Below are positions 42,750 through 50,734 of a DNA stretch of 64,000 nucleotides, piece by piece. Under the pieces are notes generated by a model. It saw only the letters and a program-made list of their open reading frames with translations. It was not told the DNA's origin and ran no database searches. Numbering within the stretch: the stretch's first letter is position 1; each line of letters starts with the position of its first letter. Both the position numbers and the translations under genes were made by a program. Source of the DNA: Gemmiger gallinarum (lineage in GTDB: Bacteria > Bacillota > Clostridia > Oscillospirales > Ruminococcaceae); assembly GCF_014982805.1 (NCBI RefSeq), contig NZ_JADCKC010000001.1, positions 682,001-746,000 of the forward strand. The letters are read 5' to 3'.

Positions 42750-44084
42750 TCAGCGCATGCCCCGCAGCCCGCTGAAGCGGCGCATAAAGCCTTTGGGATT
42801 GCGCTTGGCCTGCTTCATGAGTTTCTGCATCATTTCGTACTGGCGCAGCAGCTTGTTGACCGCCTCGACGGTCTGACCGCTGCCAGCCGCAATGCGGCGC
42901 TTGCGCTTGGGATTGATGATGGAAGGCTTGGCCCGCTCCTCCGGGGTCATGGAGTAGATAATCGCCTCAATGTGAGGCAGGGCCTTCTCGTCCAGGGCGT
43001 CAGGGTCGATCTGATTGCCCCCCGGCAGCATGGACAGCAGCGCCGAGGCTCCGCCCATCTTTTTGATCTGGGCAAACTGGGCCAGCATGTCGTTGAGGTC
43101 AAACTTGTTGGCCATCATCCGCTTGGCGGCTTCCTCGGCTTCCTTGTCGTCCTGCACCGCCTGGGCCTTCTCGATCAGGGAGAGCACATCGCCCATGCCC
43201 AGAATGCGTCCCGCCATGCGGGAAGGATAGAAGGGCTCCAGGTCGTCCAGCTTTTCGCCGATGCCCTGGAAGTAGATGGGCTTGCCGGTGACGGCCAGCA
43301 CCGAGAGGGCCGCGCCGCCGCGGGTATCGCCGTCGGTCTTGGTTAGGATGACGCCGTCAATGCCGATCTTCTCGTTGAAGGTCTTGGCCACGTTGACTGC
43401 TTCCTGACCGGCCATGGCGTCCACCACCAGCAGGGTGTCGTCCACCTCCACCGTCTGCTTGATGCGGACCAGCTCGTCCATGAGAGCTTCGTCGATCTGC
43501 AGGCGGCCGGCGGTATCGATGATGACGATGTCGTTGCCGTGGTCCTTGGCGTAGGCCATCGCCTTCTGGGCGATGAGTTCGGGGCGTTCGGTGCCCATCT
43601 CAAAGACGGGGACCTCCGCCTGTTCGCCCACAATGCGCAGCTGATCGATGGCTGCGGGGCGGTAAATGTCACAGGCCACCAGCAGAGGGCGGCGGCCCAG
43701 TTTGCGGTAATATTTGCCGAGCTTGGCGGCGTGGGTCGTCTTGCCGTTGCCCTGCAGGCCGCACATCATCAGGACGGTCTGTCCCTTGTTCTTGATGTGG
43801 AGCTGGGTGGGTTCGTCGCCGCCCATCAGGCGGGTCAGTTCCTCATTGACGATCTTGACGACCTGCTGGGCGGGGGTCAGGCTTTCCATGACCTCCTGGC
43901 CCATGGCACGCTCGGATACCTGATTGCAGAAGTCCTTGGCCACCTTGTAGTTGACATCGGCCTCCAGCAGTGCCATGCGGACCTCCCGCATGGCGGCCTT
44001 GATGTCCGCCTCGCTCAGACGGCCCTTGCCGCGCAGCTTCTTGAATACGCCGGACAGGCGTTCTGTCAATGATTCAAATGCCAT
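42750..44084 (-). CDS. ffh: signal recognition particle protein Ffh
   Basis: 444 residues. The N domain is followed by the GTPase domain with the P-loop GLQGNGKTTHAAKL near 109-122 (Asn where Ser is common), DTAGRLQIDE, TKTDGDTRGGAAL and the closing GEK. The Met-rich M domain begins near 320 and contains MLPGGNQIDPD and the RNA-binding helix SGQTVEAVNKLLRQYEMMQK. With 4.5S RNA it targets nascent membrane proteins to FtsY. It overlaps ylxM by 11 bases. Confidence 0.97.
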   Translation of the reverse strand: MAFESLTERLSGVFKKLRGKGRLSEADIKAAMREVRMALLEADVNYKVAKDFCNQVSERAMGQEVMESLTPAQQVVKIVNEELTRLMGGDEPTQLHIKNKGQTVLMMCGLQGNGKTTHAAKLGKYYRKLGRRPLLVACDIYRPAAIDQLRIVGEQAEVPVFEMGTERPELIAQKAMAYAKDHGNDIVIIDTAGRLQIDEALMDELVRIKQTVEVDDTLLVVDAMAGQEAVNVAKTFNEKIGIDGVILTKTDGDTRGGAALSVLAVTGKPIYFQGIGEKLDDLEPFYPSRMAGRILGMGDVLSLIEKAQAVQDDKEAEEAAKRMMANKFDLNDMLAQFAQIKKMGGASALLSMLPGGNQIDPDALDEKALPHIEAIIYSMTPEERAKPSIINPKRKRRIAAGSGQTVEAVNKLLRQYEMMQKLMKQAKRNPKGFMRRFSGLRGMR

Positions 44085-44472
44085 TGGGCGCTTCCTCCTG
44101 CGTACCGAGCCGTTCCAGTATGGTCAGCATCTCGTCGGTGTCCTGCTTGATGCGCGGCACCGGTGTGTACAGTCCCGAATTGCAGCAGCGGATCTCCCTG
44201 GCCAGCTGTTCCAGCCGTTCCAGGTCGGCCAGCATGGCCTGATGCCGCCGGGCATTGCCCAGTTTGTCCTCCATCTCCCGCAGGGTGGCTTCCCCGTGCT
44301 TGATGGCATCCCGGACACCCTGGCGGGAAATGCCGAAGTTCTCGGCAATCTCGGAGAGGGAGAGGTCCTCGTCGTAATATTCGGTGAGAATGCTGCGCTG
44401 ACGCTCGGTAAGCACCGAACCGTAATGGTCCAGCAGGATGGAGAACTCCAGATCCTTCATTGTCTGTGCCAA
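44074..44472 (-). CDS. ylxM: YlxM-family helix-turn-helix protein
   Basis: 132 residues from TTG 44472, preferred because AGGAGG lies 7 bases upstream; an ATG four codons later is too far from it. The N-terminal half is a sigma-70 region 4-like fold, with LTEYYDEDLSLSEIAENFGISRQGVRDAI near 28-56. A helical C-terminal part follows. YlxM is routinely encoded with ffh and is thought to assist the SRP pathway. It is the first gene of the ylxM-ffh-rpsP-khpA-rimM-trmD operon, behind a perfect consensus promoter. Confidence 0.93.
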   Translation of the reverse strand: MAQTMKDLEFSILLDHYGSVLTERQRSILTEYYDEDLSLSEIAENFGISRQGVRDAIKHGEATLREMEDKLGNARRHQAMLADLERLEQLAREIRCCNSGLYTPVPRIKQDTDEMLTILERLGTQEEAPNGI

Positions 44473-44537
44473 GGTGGTGCCTCCTGTAGGTTCAGCGAAC
44501 GGTGGTCTGTGTAAAGTTCGTTTCTTTACAGGTAGTG

Positions 44538-44566
44538 ATTATAACAGAGCCGGAGGCGGGTGTCAA
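44538..44566 (-). promoter_or_regulatory. perfect consensus promoter of the ylxM-ffh-rpsP-trmD operon
   Basis: On the minus strand TTGACA (44561-44566) and TATAAT (44538-44543) are exact consensus hexamers with a 17-base spacer, 66 bases before the TTG start of ylxM. Confidence 0.92.
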
Positions 44567-44834
44567 GCAGTTTGGCTTGCCAAACCCTCATTATTTTTTG
44601 CCATTCCAGCTCCTCCATCCGGTCTGCCGGGAATGCTAACCGCCGGATTTTAGGGGAATGGACCCGGTTTTCCACCGGAAATGGGCAGATATGGGAATCT
44701 TGTGTCCTTTGGCCCAGGATAAAACCGGACAAAACTTCTGCGCTGCGAGCTGCAGGAAAAGACCCGGCTTTCCTCCCCTCCCGCCATTTTTTCAAAAAAG
44801 GCAGTCGAATTTTGCGCACAGCGGGCGAAGATAT
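44567..44834. other. gene-free spacer between divergent units
   Basis: About 270 bases separating the ylxM promoter from the + strand promoter region near 44835. It contains only short frames with no ribosome site or motif. I looked for a 4.5S RNA or similar small RNA here and did not find its conserved bases. Confidence 0.5.
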
Positions 44835-44840
44835 GCTATA
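44835..44840 (+). promoter_or_regulatory. extended -10 promoter for the cysteine-synthase-like gene
   Basis: A perfect TATAAT is preceded by TGC, giving an extended -10 element (TGnTATAAT), with no good -35 hexamer at standard spacing. A strong AAGGAGG follows directly but has no start codon at the right distance. The leader to the chosen GTG start is about 145 bases. Confidence 0.55.
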
Positions 44841-44987
44841 ATAAGGAGGTATCTTTATAAAATCGGGACAATTTGAGGGGAGATTCCCCCTTTGGGATAT
44901 GAGCCTGCGGCGGGGTGCCTGCGGAACAGCACTCCGGTATTTTCAGCGGCGGGCAGATTTTTTTCGTGTGAAAGGACGGTTTGTGCT

Positions 44988-45881
44988 GTGGGAATCCTGC
45001 AAAGCTACTATCAGGACGTGTACAAGTGCCCTGTCGTGGAGCTGTCGGGCTTTTCGGGGCGGCACGGGCTTCAGGCCAGCATAGCGGCTTATCTGGATTT
45101 CGGCGGAGCCACCGGCACCTGCAAGGACGGCGTGGCCGAGACCATGCTTGCCCTGGCCACCGAGCGCGGCACCCTCAAGCAGGGCATGCCGGTGGTGGAG
45201 GCCAGCTCGGGCAGTTTCGGCGCGGCGCTGGCCGTGTCCTGTGCCACCACCGGGCACCCCTGCATTCTGGTGGTGCCCAGTACGCTGCCCATCTCCCGCC
45301 GGCAGCACCTGCAGAGTCTGGGCGCCCGCATCGTGGTGTGCAGCAGCGGAGGCCGCAAGGCCCTGGACCGGGTGGCTGCCGACACCGCCGCCCGCTACAA
45401 CGGTTACTTCACCAACTACTTTTCCAACGACGACAACCCTGAGTACCACCGCCGGGTCACGGGGCCGCAGATCCTCAAGGCGGCAGGCGACAGCATCGAT
45501 GCGGTGGTCATCGGCGTGGGCAGCGGCGGCACCATCACCGGTGTGGCCGAGTACCTGAAAGCCTGGAACAGCATGATCCGCATTGTGGCGGTGGAGCCCA
45601 GCGAGTGCGCAGCCATCAGCGGCGGACTGCCGGGACACCACGGCATTGCAGGCATTGGCCCCGGCTTTGTGCCGGAAAACTACAACCCCTATGTAGTGGA
45701 CACGGTGCTGACCGTTTCCACTGCCGACGCCGAGCGCGCCGCCCGGGAAGTGCTCTTCTTTGACGGCGTGCCTGCCTGCACCAGCGCCGGGGCTACTCTG
45801 GCAGCCGCCGTCCAGCTGATGAATGCGGGCAAGTCCCGCCGGCCCCTCTGCGTTTTTGCAGGGCGCCGTACTTACGAATGA
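44988..45881 (+). CDS. cysteine synthase-family PLP-dependent enzyme
   Basis: 297 residues from GTG 44988, with GAAAGGA about 11 bases upstream; the preceding in-frame extension is Cys/Arg-rich and not conserved in style. Fold type II landmarks are present: the PLP Lys46 in GTCKDGVAE, SSGSFGAALAVS near 66-77 in place of TSGNTGIALA, the phosphate loop VGSGGTITGVAEYLK, and TSAGATLAAAVQL. Substitutions around the PLP lysine and the substrate loop differ from classical CysK, so the substrate is uncertain. Cysteine synthase, cystathionine beta-synthase-like or a diaminopropionate-type enzyme are all possible. Confidence 0.82.
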   Translation: MGILQSYYQDVYKCPVVELSGFSGRHGLQASIAAYLDFGGATGTCKDGVAETMLALATERGTLKQGMPVVEASSGSFGAALAVSCATTGHPCILVVPSTLPISRRQHLQSLGARIVVCSSGGRKALDRVAADTAARYNGYFTNYFSNDDNPEYHRRVTGPQILKAAGDSIDAVVIGVGSGGTITGVAEYLKAWNSMIRIVAVEPSECAAISGGLPGHHGIAGIGPGFVPENYNPYVVDTVLTVSTADAERAAREVLFFDGVPACTSAGATLAAAVQLMNAGKSRRPLCVFAGRRTYE

Positions 45882-45901
45882 TCCTGCCCGCCGGGCAGAC
45901 A

Positions 45902-45946
45902 AAAAGGATCCCGCAGCCGGAATTTTTTCCGTTGCGGGGTCCTTTC
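45902..45946. terminator. bidirectional terminator between convergent genes
   Basis: AAAAAGGATCCCGCAGCCGG faces CCGTTGCGGGGTCCTTTCC around an A/T loop, about 15 bp with two mismatches. It has A/T runs on both outer sides, so it can end the + strand PLP gene and the - strand M50 peptidase operon. Confidence 0.8.
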
Positions 45947-45950
45947 CTAT

Positions 45951-46427
45951 TTATATATAAGGATATGTTGAATGGCAGCGCAGCCGGTACTGCACAAGCT
46001 GCCGCAAACAGCCCGCTATACGCCAGCCGTCCAGCCCCGGCACCGGAAGCAGATTGAAGCCTCCCACCAGCAGGTTGGCACAGGCAAACCACAGCCCGAA
46101 ATAGCTGTATCCTGCCGTACCGTCCATCCAGGCAAGCATTGCCCCGGCAAACAGCAGATTGACGGCCGGGCCCGCTGCCGCCAGCAGCAGCTCCCTCCCC
46201 GGCGAAAGCAGCACCCCGCGCATGGAAAGGCAAAGTCCCGCCAGGGAGGCTTCCAGAGCGGGCAGCCGGTGCTCCAAAGTAATGAACACCATGATATGGC
46301 CGCACTCATGAAGCAGCGCGCACAAAATGCCCAGCCGGAACACTCCGGTGGAATCTACGGCCAGCAGCAGGGTATAGAAAAACAGCAGCGCACAGGGAGA
46401 TTTCACCCGCAGGTTCAGTTCAGGCAA
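45951..46427 (-). CDS. site-2 (M50) metalloprotease, SpoIVFB-like
   Basis: About 158 residues, all within or next to membrane helices. HECGH (40-44) is the zinc HExxH motif in the first helices, and NLLPVPGLDGWR (125-136) is the NPxPxLDG-type second motif with the third ligand Asp. The start is uncertain: TTG at 46427 overlaps the upstream stop, while GTG at 46406 is an alternative seven codons later. It would cut substrates inside the membrane. The upstream M23-domain partner makes a SpoIVFA/SpoIVFB-like pair. It is shorter than B. subtilis SpoIVFB (about 288) and lacks a CBS domain. Confidence 0.82.
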   Translation of the reverse strand: MPELNLRVKSPCALLFFYTLLLAVDSTGVFRLGILCALLHECGHIMVFITLEHRLPALEASLAGLCLSMRGVLLSPGRELLLAAAGPAVNLLFAGAMLAWMDGTAGYSYFGLWFACANLLVGGFNLLPVPGLDGWRIAGCLRQLVQYRLRCHSTYPYI

Positions 46428-47256
46428 GACCCAGCGCCTGGGTGGGGTCGTAGCGGATGCCCGCGTGCAGCAGCTCAAAGTGGAGGTGGGGCCCGGTGAC
46501 ATTGCCCGTCTGCCCCACCGTGCCGATCTGCTGACCCTGCCGGACCTGCTGACCCGGCCGCACAAAGACATACTGCATATGTGCATAGAGCGTCTCATCC
46601 CCTGCCTCATGGAGAATGCGGACATAGTTGCCGTAGCTGCTGCCCAGCGCAGCCGCCCGCACGGTACCGTCGGCAGCGGCATAGACCGGGGTGCCCTCGG
46701 CGGCGGCCAGATCCTTGCCGGTGTGAAAGTCCTCACTGCCGTCGGCTGCCACCGGGTCCTGCCGCCAGCCGTACCCCGAGGTACAGCTGAATCCTTCCGG
46801 CAGCGGAAGGGCCAGGTCAAAGGCGGGCAGGTAGCTTTCCAGAGAGCTGCCCGCCGGGGCCTCCTCCGGGGCGTTGCGGCCATGGACGGTGCGGGCGGTC
46901 TCCCGGGTGGATGCTTCCCTGGTGAGGGTGGCAGCCACTTGCTGGGCAGCTTCTTCCAGGGCGTCGGCACCGGTCTGGATGAAGCGCACCAGCTCCCGCT
47001 CCTCCCCGAAAGCATCCAGCCCCTGCTCCTGCATGGCCCGGTCAAAGACTGTTCGCAGCTGGGCATACACCGGCAAATCCAGCGCTCTGGCCGCGTACAC
47101 CCCCGCCAGAATCGCTGCACACAACAGAATCTGCGCCCAGAGGATCAGGTTATCCCCTGTTCTGCCGTCCTCCCGGCGGGCTTTGGGGCGAGGTGTCAGG
47201 TTCTCGGCCTCCTGCGTCGTCTCCGGCATGGGTTTGGGTGTCGCGTCCTCCCACAT
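46420..47256 (-). CDS. membrane-anchored M23 (LytM) peptidase-domain protein, SpoIVFA-like
   Basis: 278 residues from ATG 47256 (GGGAGG 8 bases upstream). A 35-residue cytoplasmic end precedes one membrane helix (about 36-54) and a helical stretch. The LytM domain has all zinc ligands in place: His178 and Asp182 in HTGKD, and His257/His259 in HLHFE. It could be an active endopeptidase or, as in SpoIVFA, a scaffold that holds the neighbouring M50 protease. The downstream gene overlaps its stop. Confidence 0.85.
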   Translation of the reverse strand: MWEDATPKPMPETTQEAENLTPRPKARREDGRTGDNLILWAQILLCAAILAGVYAARALDLPVYAQLRTVFDRAMQEQGLDAFGEERELVRFIQTGADALEEAAQQVAATLTREASTRETARTVHGRNAPEEAPAGSSLESYLPAFDLALPLPEGFSCTSGYGWRQDPVAADGSEDFHTGKDLAAAEGTPVYAAADGTVRAAALGSSYGNYVRILHEAGDETLYAHMQYVFVRPGQQVRQGQQIGTVGQTGNVTGPHLHFELLHAGIRYDPTQALGLA

Positions 47257-47357
47257 TTGGGCTGCCTCCCTTTCGTTTCGGCACAGCGTGCGGTTTGGTT
47301 CACATCCGATATCTATGCACAGCCGCCCGATTCCATACCCGCCCCGGCCGACACGCG

Positions 47358-47397
47358 CAAAAAAACGGTGCACGCCTCAGGGTGTGCACCGTTTTTA
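47358..47397. terminator. bidirectional terminator below the SRPBCC gene
   Basis: AAAAAAA, a 9-bp stem (47365-47373 with 47383-47391) and TTTTTATT. It ends the minus-strand unit that stops at 47424. Confidence 0.88.
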
Positions 47398-47423
47398 TTG
47401 TATGAAAGTGTATGCCGGGAAAC

Positions 47424-47804
47424 TCAGGCGCCCAATACCTGCGCCAGCATGTCCAGGCGCTGCTCCAGCAGTTTCTGAGGCTTGGTAAAGAGGCCGAGGC
47501 CCTGGGCTTCAAAAGTGCATTCCACGCTGGTGCAGTCACCGCCGCCCAGCAGGATGACGGTAAAGCTGCCTTTGACCTTGCCGTGGACAAAGGACCCTGT
47601 CATGCGGCGGGGCTTTTCCTTGCTGCTGAAGGTGATCTCGGTGCGGCTGCCGTCGGGGGCAAGCTCCACCACCTGCATGCCGTCGTCGCTGATCTCGGCA
47701 GAGGCCACATCCTTGCGCCAGTGGTTCAGCGCCGGATTGGACAGATACAGCCAGATCCGGCTGGGATCGCAGGAGAAGGTGCGGGTGAGTACACAGCTTT
47801 TCAT
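47424..47804 (-). CDS. SRPBCC/START-like domain protein
   Basis: 126 residues from ATG 47804, with GGAG 9 bases upstream; an ATG three codons earlier overlaps the ribosome site. The profile (a strand, the SRIWLYLSNPALNHWRKDV helix-grip start, ELAPDGSRTEITF strands, a long C-terminal helix) fits the SRPBCC polyketide-cyclase-like superfamily, small hydrophobic-ligand binders. No specific ligand can be given. It is 73 bases after ppk and probably cotranscribed. Confidence 0.7.
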   Translation of the reverse strand: MKSCVLTRTFSCDPSRIWLYLSNPALNHWRKDVASAEISDDGMQVVELAPDGSRTEITFSSKEKPRRMTGSFVHGKVKGSFTVILLGGGDCTSVECTFEAQGLGLFTKPQKLLEQRLDMLAQVLGA

Positions 47805-47877
47805 TCTTTGCATCTCCTTCGCCGTTTCCCTCCCGAGAGAAGAAAAGGGCGGTTTATTTTCCAGTTACCAGTGGTTC

Positions 47878-50088
47878 TTATTTTTTGCTCCGACCGAACA
47901 GAGCGCCGAAAATACCGCGGAAACGGGCGGAGGACGCCGGTTCCTCCTTTTTGGACACGGCGTTTTCCCGGGCGGGCGAAGCCGCGGCGGCGGCAGGCTT
48001 GCGGACAGGCGCCGCAGGCTTTGCAGGGCTGTCCCAGCCGTGCTGGAAGTAGCCGTACATGGCCATCTGGCTGTCTACCGGCGGCTTGCCTTCCTCCGGT
48101 TTGACCTTGACATAACTGCCGTCGGGCAGCATGACCCGGGCGTTGACGGTATCCCGCAGCTGCAGGTCAAGAATGCCGTACAGCTGTTTGGCAATGGCCG
48201 GATCGTCGATGCGGACGCCAACCTCCACCCGGCGTTCGGTGTTGCGGGTCAGGAAGTCGCCGGAGGCAATATAGATGTGCATGCTCTCCCCCTGGCCGAA
48301 GCAGTAAATGCGGGAGTGCTCCAGATACCGGCCCACCAGGCTGCGGATGTGAACGTTCTCGGTCTTGCCGGGCACCCCTGCACGCACACAGCAGATGCCG
48401 CGGACGATCATGTCCACCCGCACACCTGCGCAGCTGGCCTCACTGATCTTGGCAATGATCTCAGGGTCGTTGATGGAGTTGTTTTTGAGGATCATGGAGG
48501 CAGGCAGACCATGCTTGGCCCGGGCGATCTGGCGGTCCATCTCATTCATCAGCACCGACTTGAAGCGCAGAGGCGCCACCAGCATGGTGTCGGCCTCACT
48601 GGTCAGCCGCTGCAGCGCCATGTTGTTGAACACTGCGCTGGCTTCCTCGCCGATCTCCTGGTTGGCCGTGATGAAGGACAGGTCGGTGTAGAGCTCGCTG
48701 GTCTTTTCGTTGTAGTTGCCGGTGCCGATCTGGGTCAGGTAACGGTATTTGCCGTTGACCTTGCTGGTGATCAGCGTCAGCTTGGAATGGACCTTGTAGT
48801 CGTCGAAGCCGTAGAACACAGTACAACCGGCATCCTCCAGCTGTTTGGACCAGTCAATGTTGTTCTGCTCGTCAAAGCGGGCGCGCAGCTCCACCATGGC
48901 CACCACCTGCTTGCCGTTCTCGGCGGCGGCGATGAGCGCCTGCACGATCTGGGAGTCGTTGGCCATGCGGTAGAGGGTCATCTTGATGGAGACGACATCG
49001 GGGTCGGCACCCGCCCGCAGCAGCATGCGGATAAAAGGACGGATGCTCTGATACGGGTAGGCAATGAGCACGTCGTGGTGCTTTGCCTCCTCATACAGAT
49101 TGTAGGTATTGGGCGCCTGAATGGGTTTGGCCGACGGGTAGAACAGATCCTGTCGGCCGTCGGCGGCCATGCGGGAAGTCAGACGGTACATGCAGCCCAG
49201 ATCCAGGGGCGATACCTGTGCCAGGCAGCGGTCGGAAGGGACCACCAGCTTTTCCCGCAGGAATTTGACAATATCCTGCGGAGCTTCCGGCCAGAACTGC
49301 AGCCGGACGGCCGCCAGCTTGCGGCGCTTTTTCAAAAGCTCGCTCATGACATCGCGGAAGTCGATGTCATGGTCCATCATGCCCTCGTCCACCGTAATGT
49401 CGGCGTTGCGGGTCACACGGAAAAGGCAGGATTTCTGCACCGTGCTCTTGCCGAACACCATGGGTGCAAAACGGGCAATCAGCTCCTCCACAAAAGCAAA
49501 ACGGGTCTTGTCATCTTCCCGTACAAAGAGCACCCGCTCAAACTGGCTGTTGATGGGGATAATCCCGTAATGCACACCGTCATTTTTGCTGACCAGCTGC
49601 ACGATGTAATAGGTCCCCTTGTTGCGCAGGAAGGGGAACGGATGGCGCTGGTCCACGATCTGCGGGCTGAGCACCGGGAAAATCTCATTCTGGAAATAGC
49701 TCTTCCAGGAATGCTCCTCCTTTTTGCTCAGGTTGTTGAAGTCCACCTTGTCGTAGCCGTTCTGGGCCAGCTGATCCAGCAGGTGCAGATAATATTTATC
49801 GCACTTGGCCTGCAGTTCCGCCACCCGCGGCATGATGGCCGCCAGCTGCTGGGATGCGGTCATGTGGGTCATGTTGTCCAGCTTGTTGTCCTTGAGCAGC
49901 GTCTGGTCATACAGTGAGCCCACACGCACCATGAAGAACTCGTCCAGGTTGCTGCCGAAAATTGCCTCAAACTTGAGGCGCTCCCCCAGCGGCACACCCT
50001 TGTCCTTGGCCAACGCCAGAACACGGCTGTTGAAGTCCAGCCAGCTGAGTTCACGGTTGATAAAAATCGAATCCATTGATGAATCCAA
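47878..50088 (-). CDS. ppk: polyphosphate kinase 1
   Basis: 736 residues. TTG 50088 is chosen because GAGGG lies 7 bases before it; an ATG four codons later is 19 bases away. The N-terminus MDSIFINRELSWLDFNSRVL and FFMVRVGSL are diagnostic. DPDVVSIKMTLYR and the catalytic His near 435 in VHSKLTLI, with TGNYNEKT, mark the phospholipase-D-like domains. The C-terminal 60 residues are Ala/Pro/Lys-rich and extra to the family core. It polymerises ATP gamma-phosphate into polyphosphate reversibly. Confidence 0.96.
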   Translation of the reverse strand: MDSSMDSIFINRELSWLDFNSRVLALAKDKGVPLGERLKFEAIFGSNLDEFFMVRVGSLYDQTLLKDNKLDNMTHMTASQQLAAIMPRVAELQAKCDKYYLHLLDQLAQNGYDKVDFNNLSKKEEHSWKSYFQNEIFPVLSPQIVDQRHPFPFLRNKGTYYIVQLVSKNDGVHYGIIPINSQFERVLFVREDDKTRFAFVEELIARFAPMVFGKSTVQKSCLFRVTRNADITVDEGMMDHDIDFRDVMSELLKKRRKLAAVRLQFWPEAPQDIVKFLREKLVVPSDRCLAQVSPLDLGCMYRLTSRMAADGRQDLFYPSAKPIQAPNTYNLYEEAKHHDVLIAYPYQSIRPFIRMLLRAGADPDVVSIKMTLYRMANDSQIVQALIAAAENGKQVVAMVELRARFDEQNNIDWSKQLEDAGCTVFYGFDDYKVHSKLTLITSKVNGKYRYLTQIGTGNYNEKTSELYTDLSFITANQEIGEEASAVFNNMALQRLTSEADTMLVAPLRFKSVLMNEMDRQIARAKHGLPASMILKNNSINDPEIIAKISEASCAGVRVDMIVRGICCVRAGVPGKTENVHIRSLVGRYLEHSRIYCFGQGESMHIYIASGDFLTRNTERRVEVGVRIDDPAIAKQLYGILDLQLRDTVNARVMLPDGSYVKVKPEEGKPPVDSQMAMYGYFQHGWDSPAKPAAPVRKPAAAAASPARENAVSKKEEPASSARFRGIFGALFGRSKK

Positions 50089-50105
50089 AGCGGTTCCCTC
50101 CCGTT

Positions 50106-50495
50106 TTAATCTGAAACGCAGACACGATCGCCCCATTCGTCCACCATACGCTGGGAAATGCCGCTGATTTCCACCAGCTGCTGCACCGTGTCAAAGCCGC
50201 CGTGCGCCTCCCGGTATTCCAGAATGGCACGGCCCTTGGCCTCTCCGATGCCGGGCAGAGTCATCAGCTCTTCCAGTGTTGCGGTGTTGATATTGACGGT
50301 CTCCCCCTGCCCCGCGGCGGAGGATGTATCCCATTGTGCCGCCTGCCCGGCCGCCTGGCTGAGAGACACAGCTCCCCGCGGCGCATACCCCGGCTGCCAT
50401 ACCGGTGCAATGCCGAACATGGCACCCAACCACAAGACAGCCAGCGCGGCAAGCGTTGCCGGGACCAGTACCCGGGCATCCTTTGCCCACCGCAT
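50106..50495 (-). CDS. ComEA-like helix-hairpin-helix DNA-binding protein
   Basis: 129 residues from ATG 50495. One membrane helix (about 8-30) is followed by a linker and then a helix-hairpin-helix pair (NINTATLEELMTLPGIGEAK, about 68-87, and LVEISGISQRMVDEWGDRV). ComEA proteins bind incoming DNA on the outer face of the membrane in competence. No comEC follows; ppk begins 17 bases downstream instead. A competence role is therefore only a family inference. Confidence 0.85.
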   Translation of the reverse strand: MRWAKDARVLVPATLAALAVLWLGAMFGIAPVWQPGYAPRGAVSLSQAAGQAAQWDTSSAAGQGETVNINTATLEELMTLPGIGEAKGRAILEYREAHGGFDTVQQLVEISGISQRMVDEWGDRVCVSD

Positions 50496-50530
50496 ACGCA
50501 CCGCCCCCAACGCACTCAGATATTATTTTG

Positions 50531-50536
50531 ATTATA
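50531..50536 (-). promoter_or_regulatory. extended -10 promoter of the comEA-ppk unit
   Basis: On the minus strand GTGGTATAAT gives a TGn-extended perfect -10, 35 bases before the start. Only a poor ATGAAA-like -35 is present. Confidence 0.6.
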
Positions 50537-50627
50537 CCACGGCCCATCTTTTTTTTCATCCGCCGCGCGAAAATTTTACCATAATTTTATCAAAAACTTT
50601 TCTCCCTGCCCGGAACCCCGGTGCCGC

Positions 50628-50656
50628 TTGCGTTTGTCCCCGCAGTTTGCTACAAT
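50628..50656 (+). promoter_or_regulatory. promoter of the MalY/PatB-type gene
   Basis: TTGCGT at 50628-50633 and TACAAT at 50651-50656 have a 17-base spacer, and the -10 is extended by TGC. The start codon is 78 bases downstream. Confidence 0.6.
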
Positions 50657-50734
50657 CGGAAGTATGTTCACCGCCTGCGGCCCTGATGTTTTCCGCCGCA
50701 GCCTGGCGCATTTCAGACAAAGGAAGTGCTTTTT

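Noticed and set aside
44567-44834. A possible 4.5S RNA gene near ffh
   Set aside because: The conserved tetraloop and symmetric loop bases of SRP RNA were not found on either strand.
45951-47120. A long 389-codon frame joining sequence opposite-in-frame to the M23 gene with the M50 protease
   Set aside because: The first 230 codons are an out-of-frame reading of the M23 gene, full of Arg, Pro and Trp. Only the end from 46427 down is the real M50 gene.
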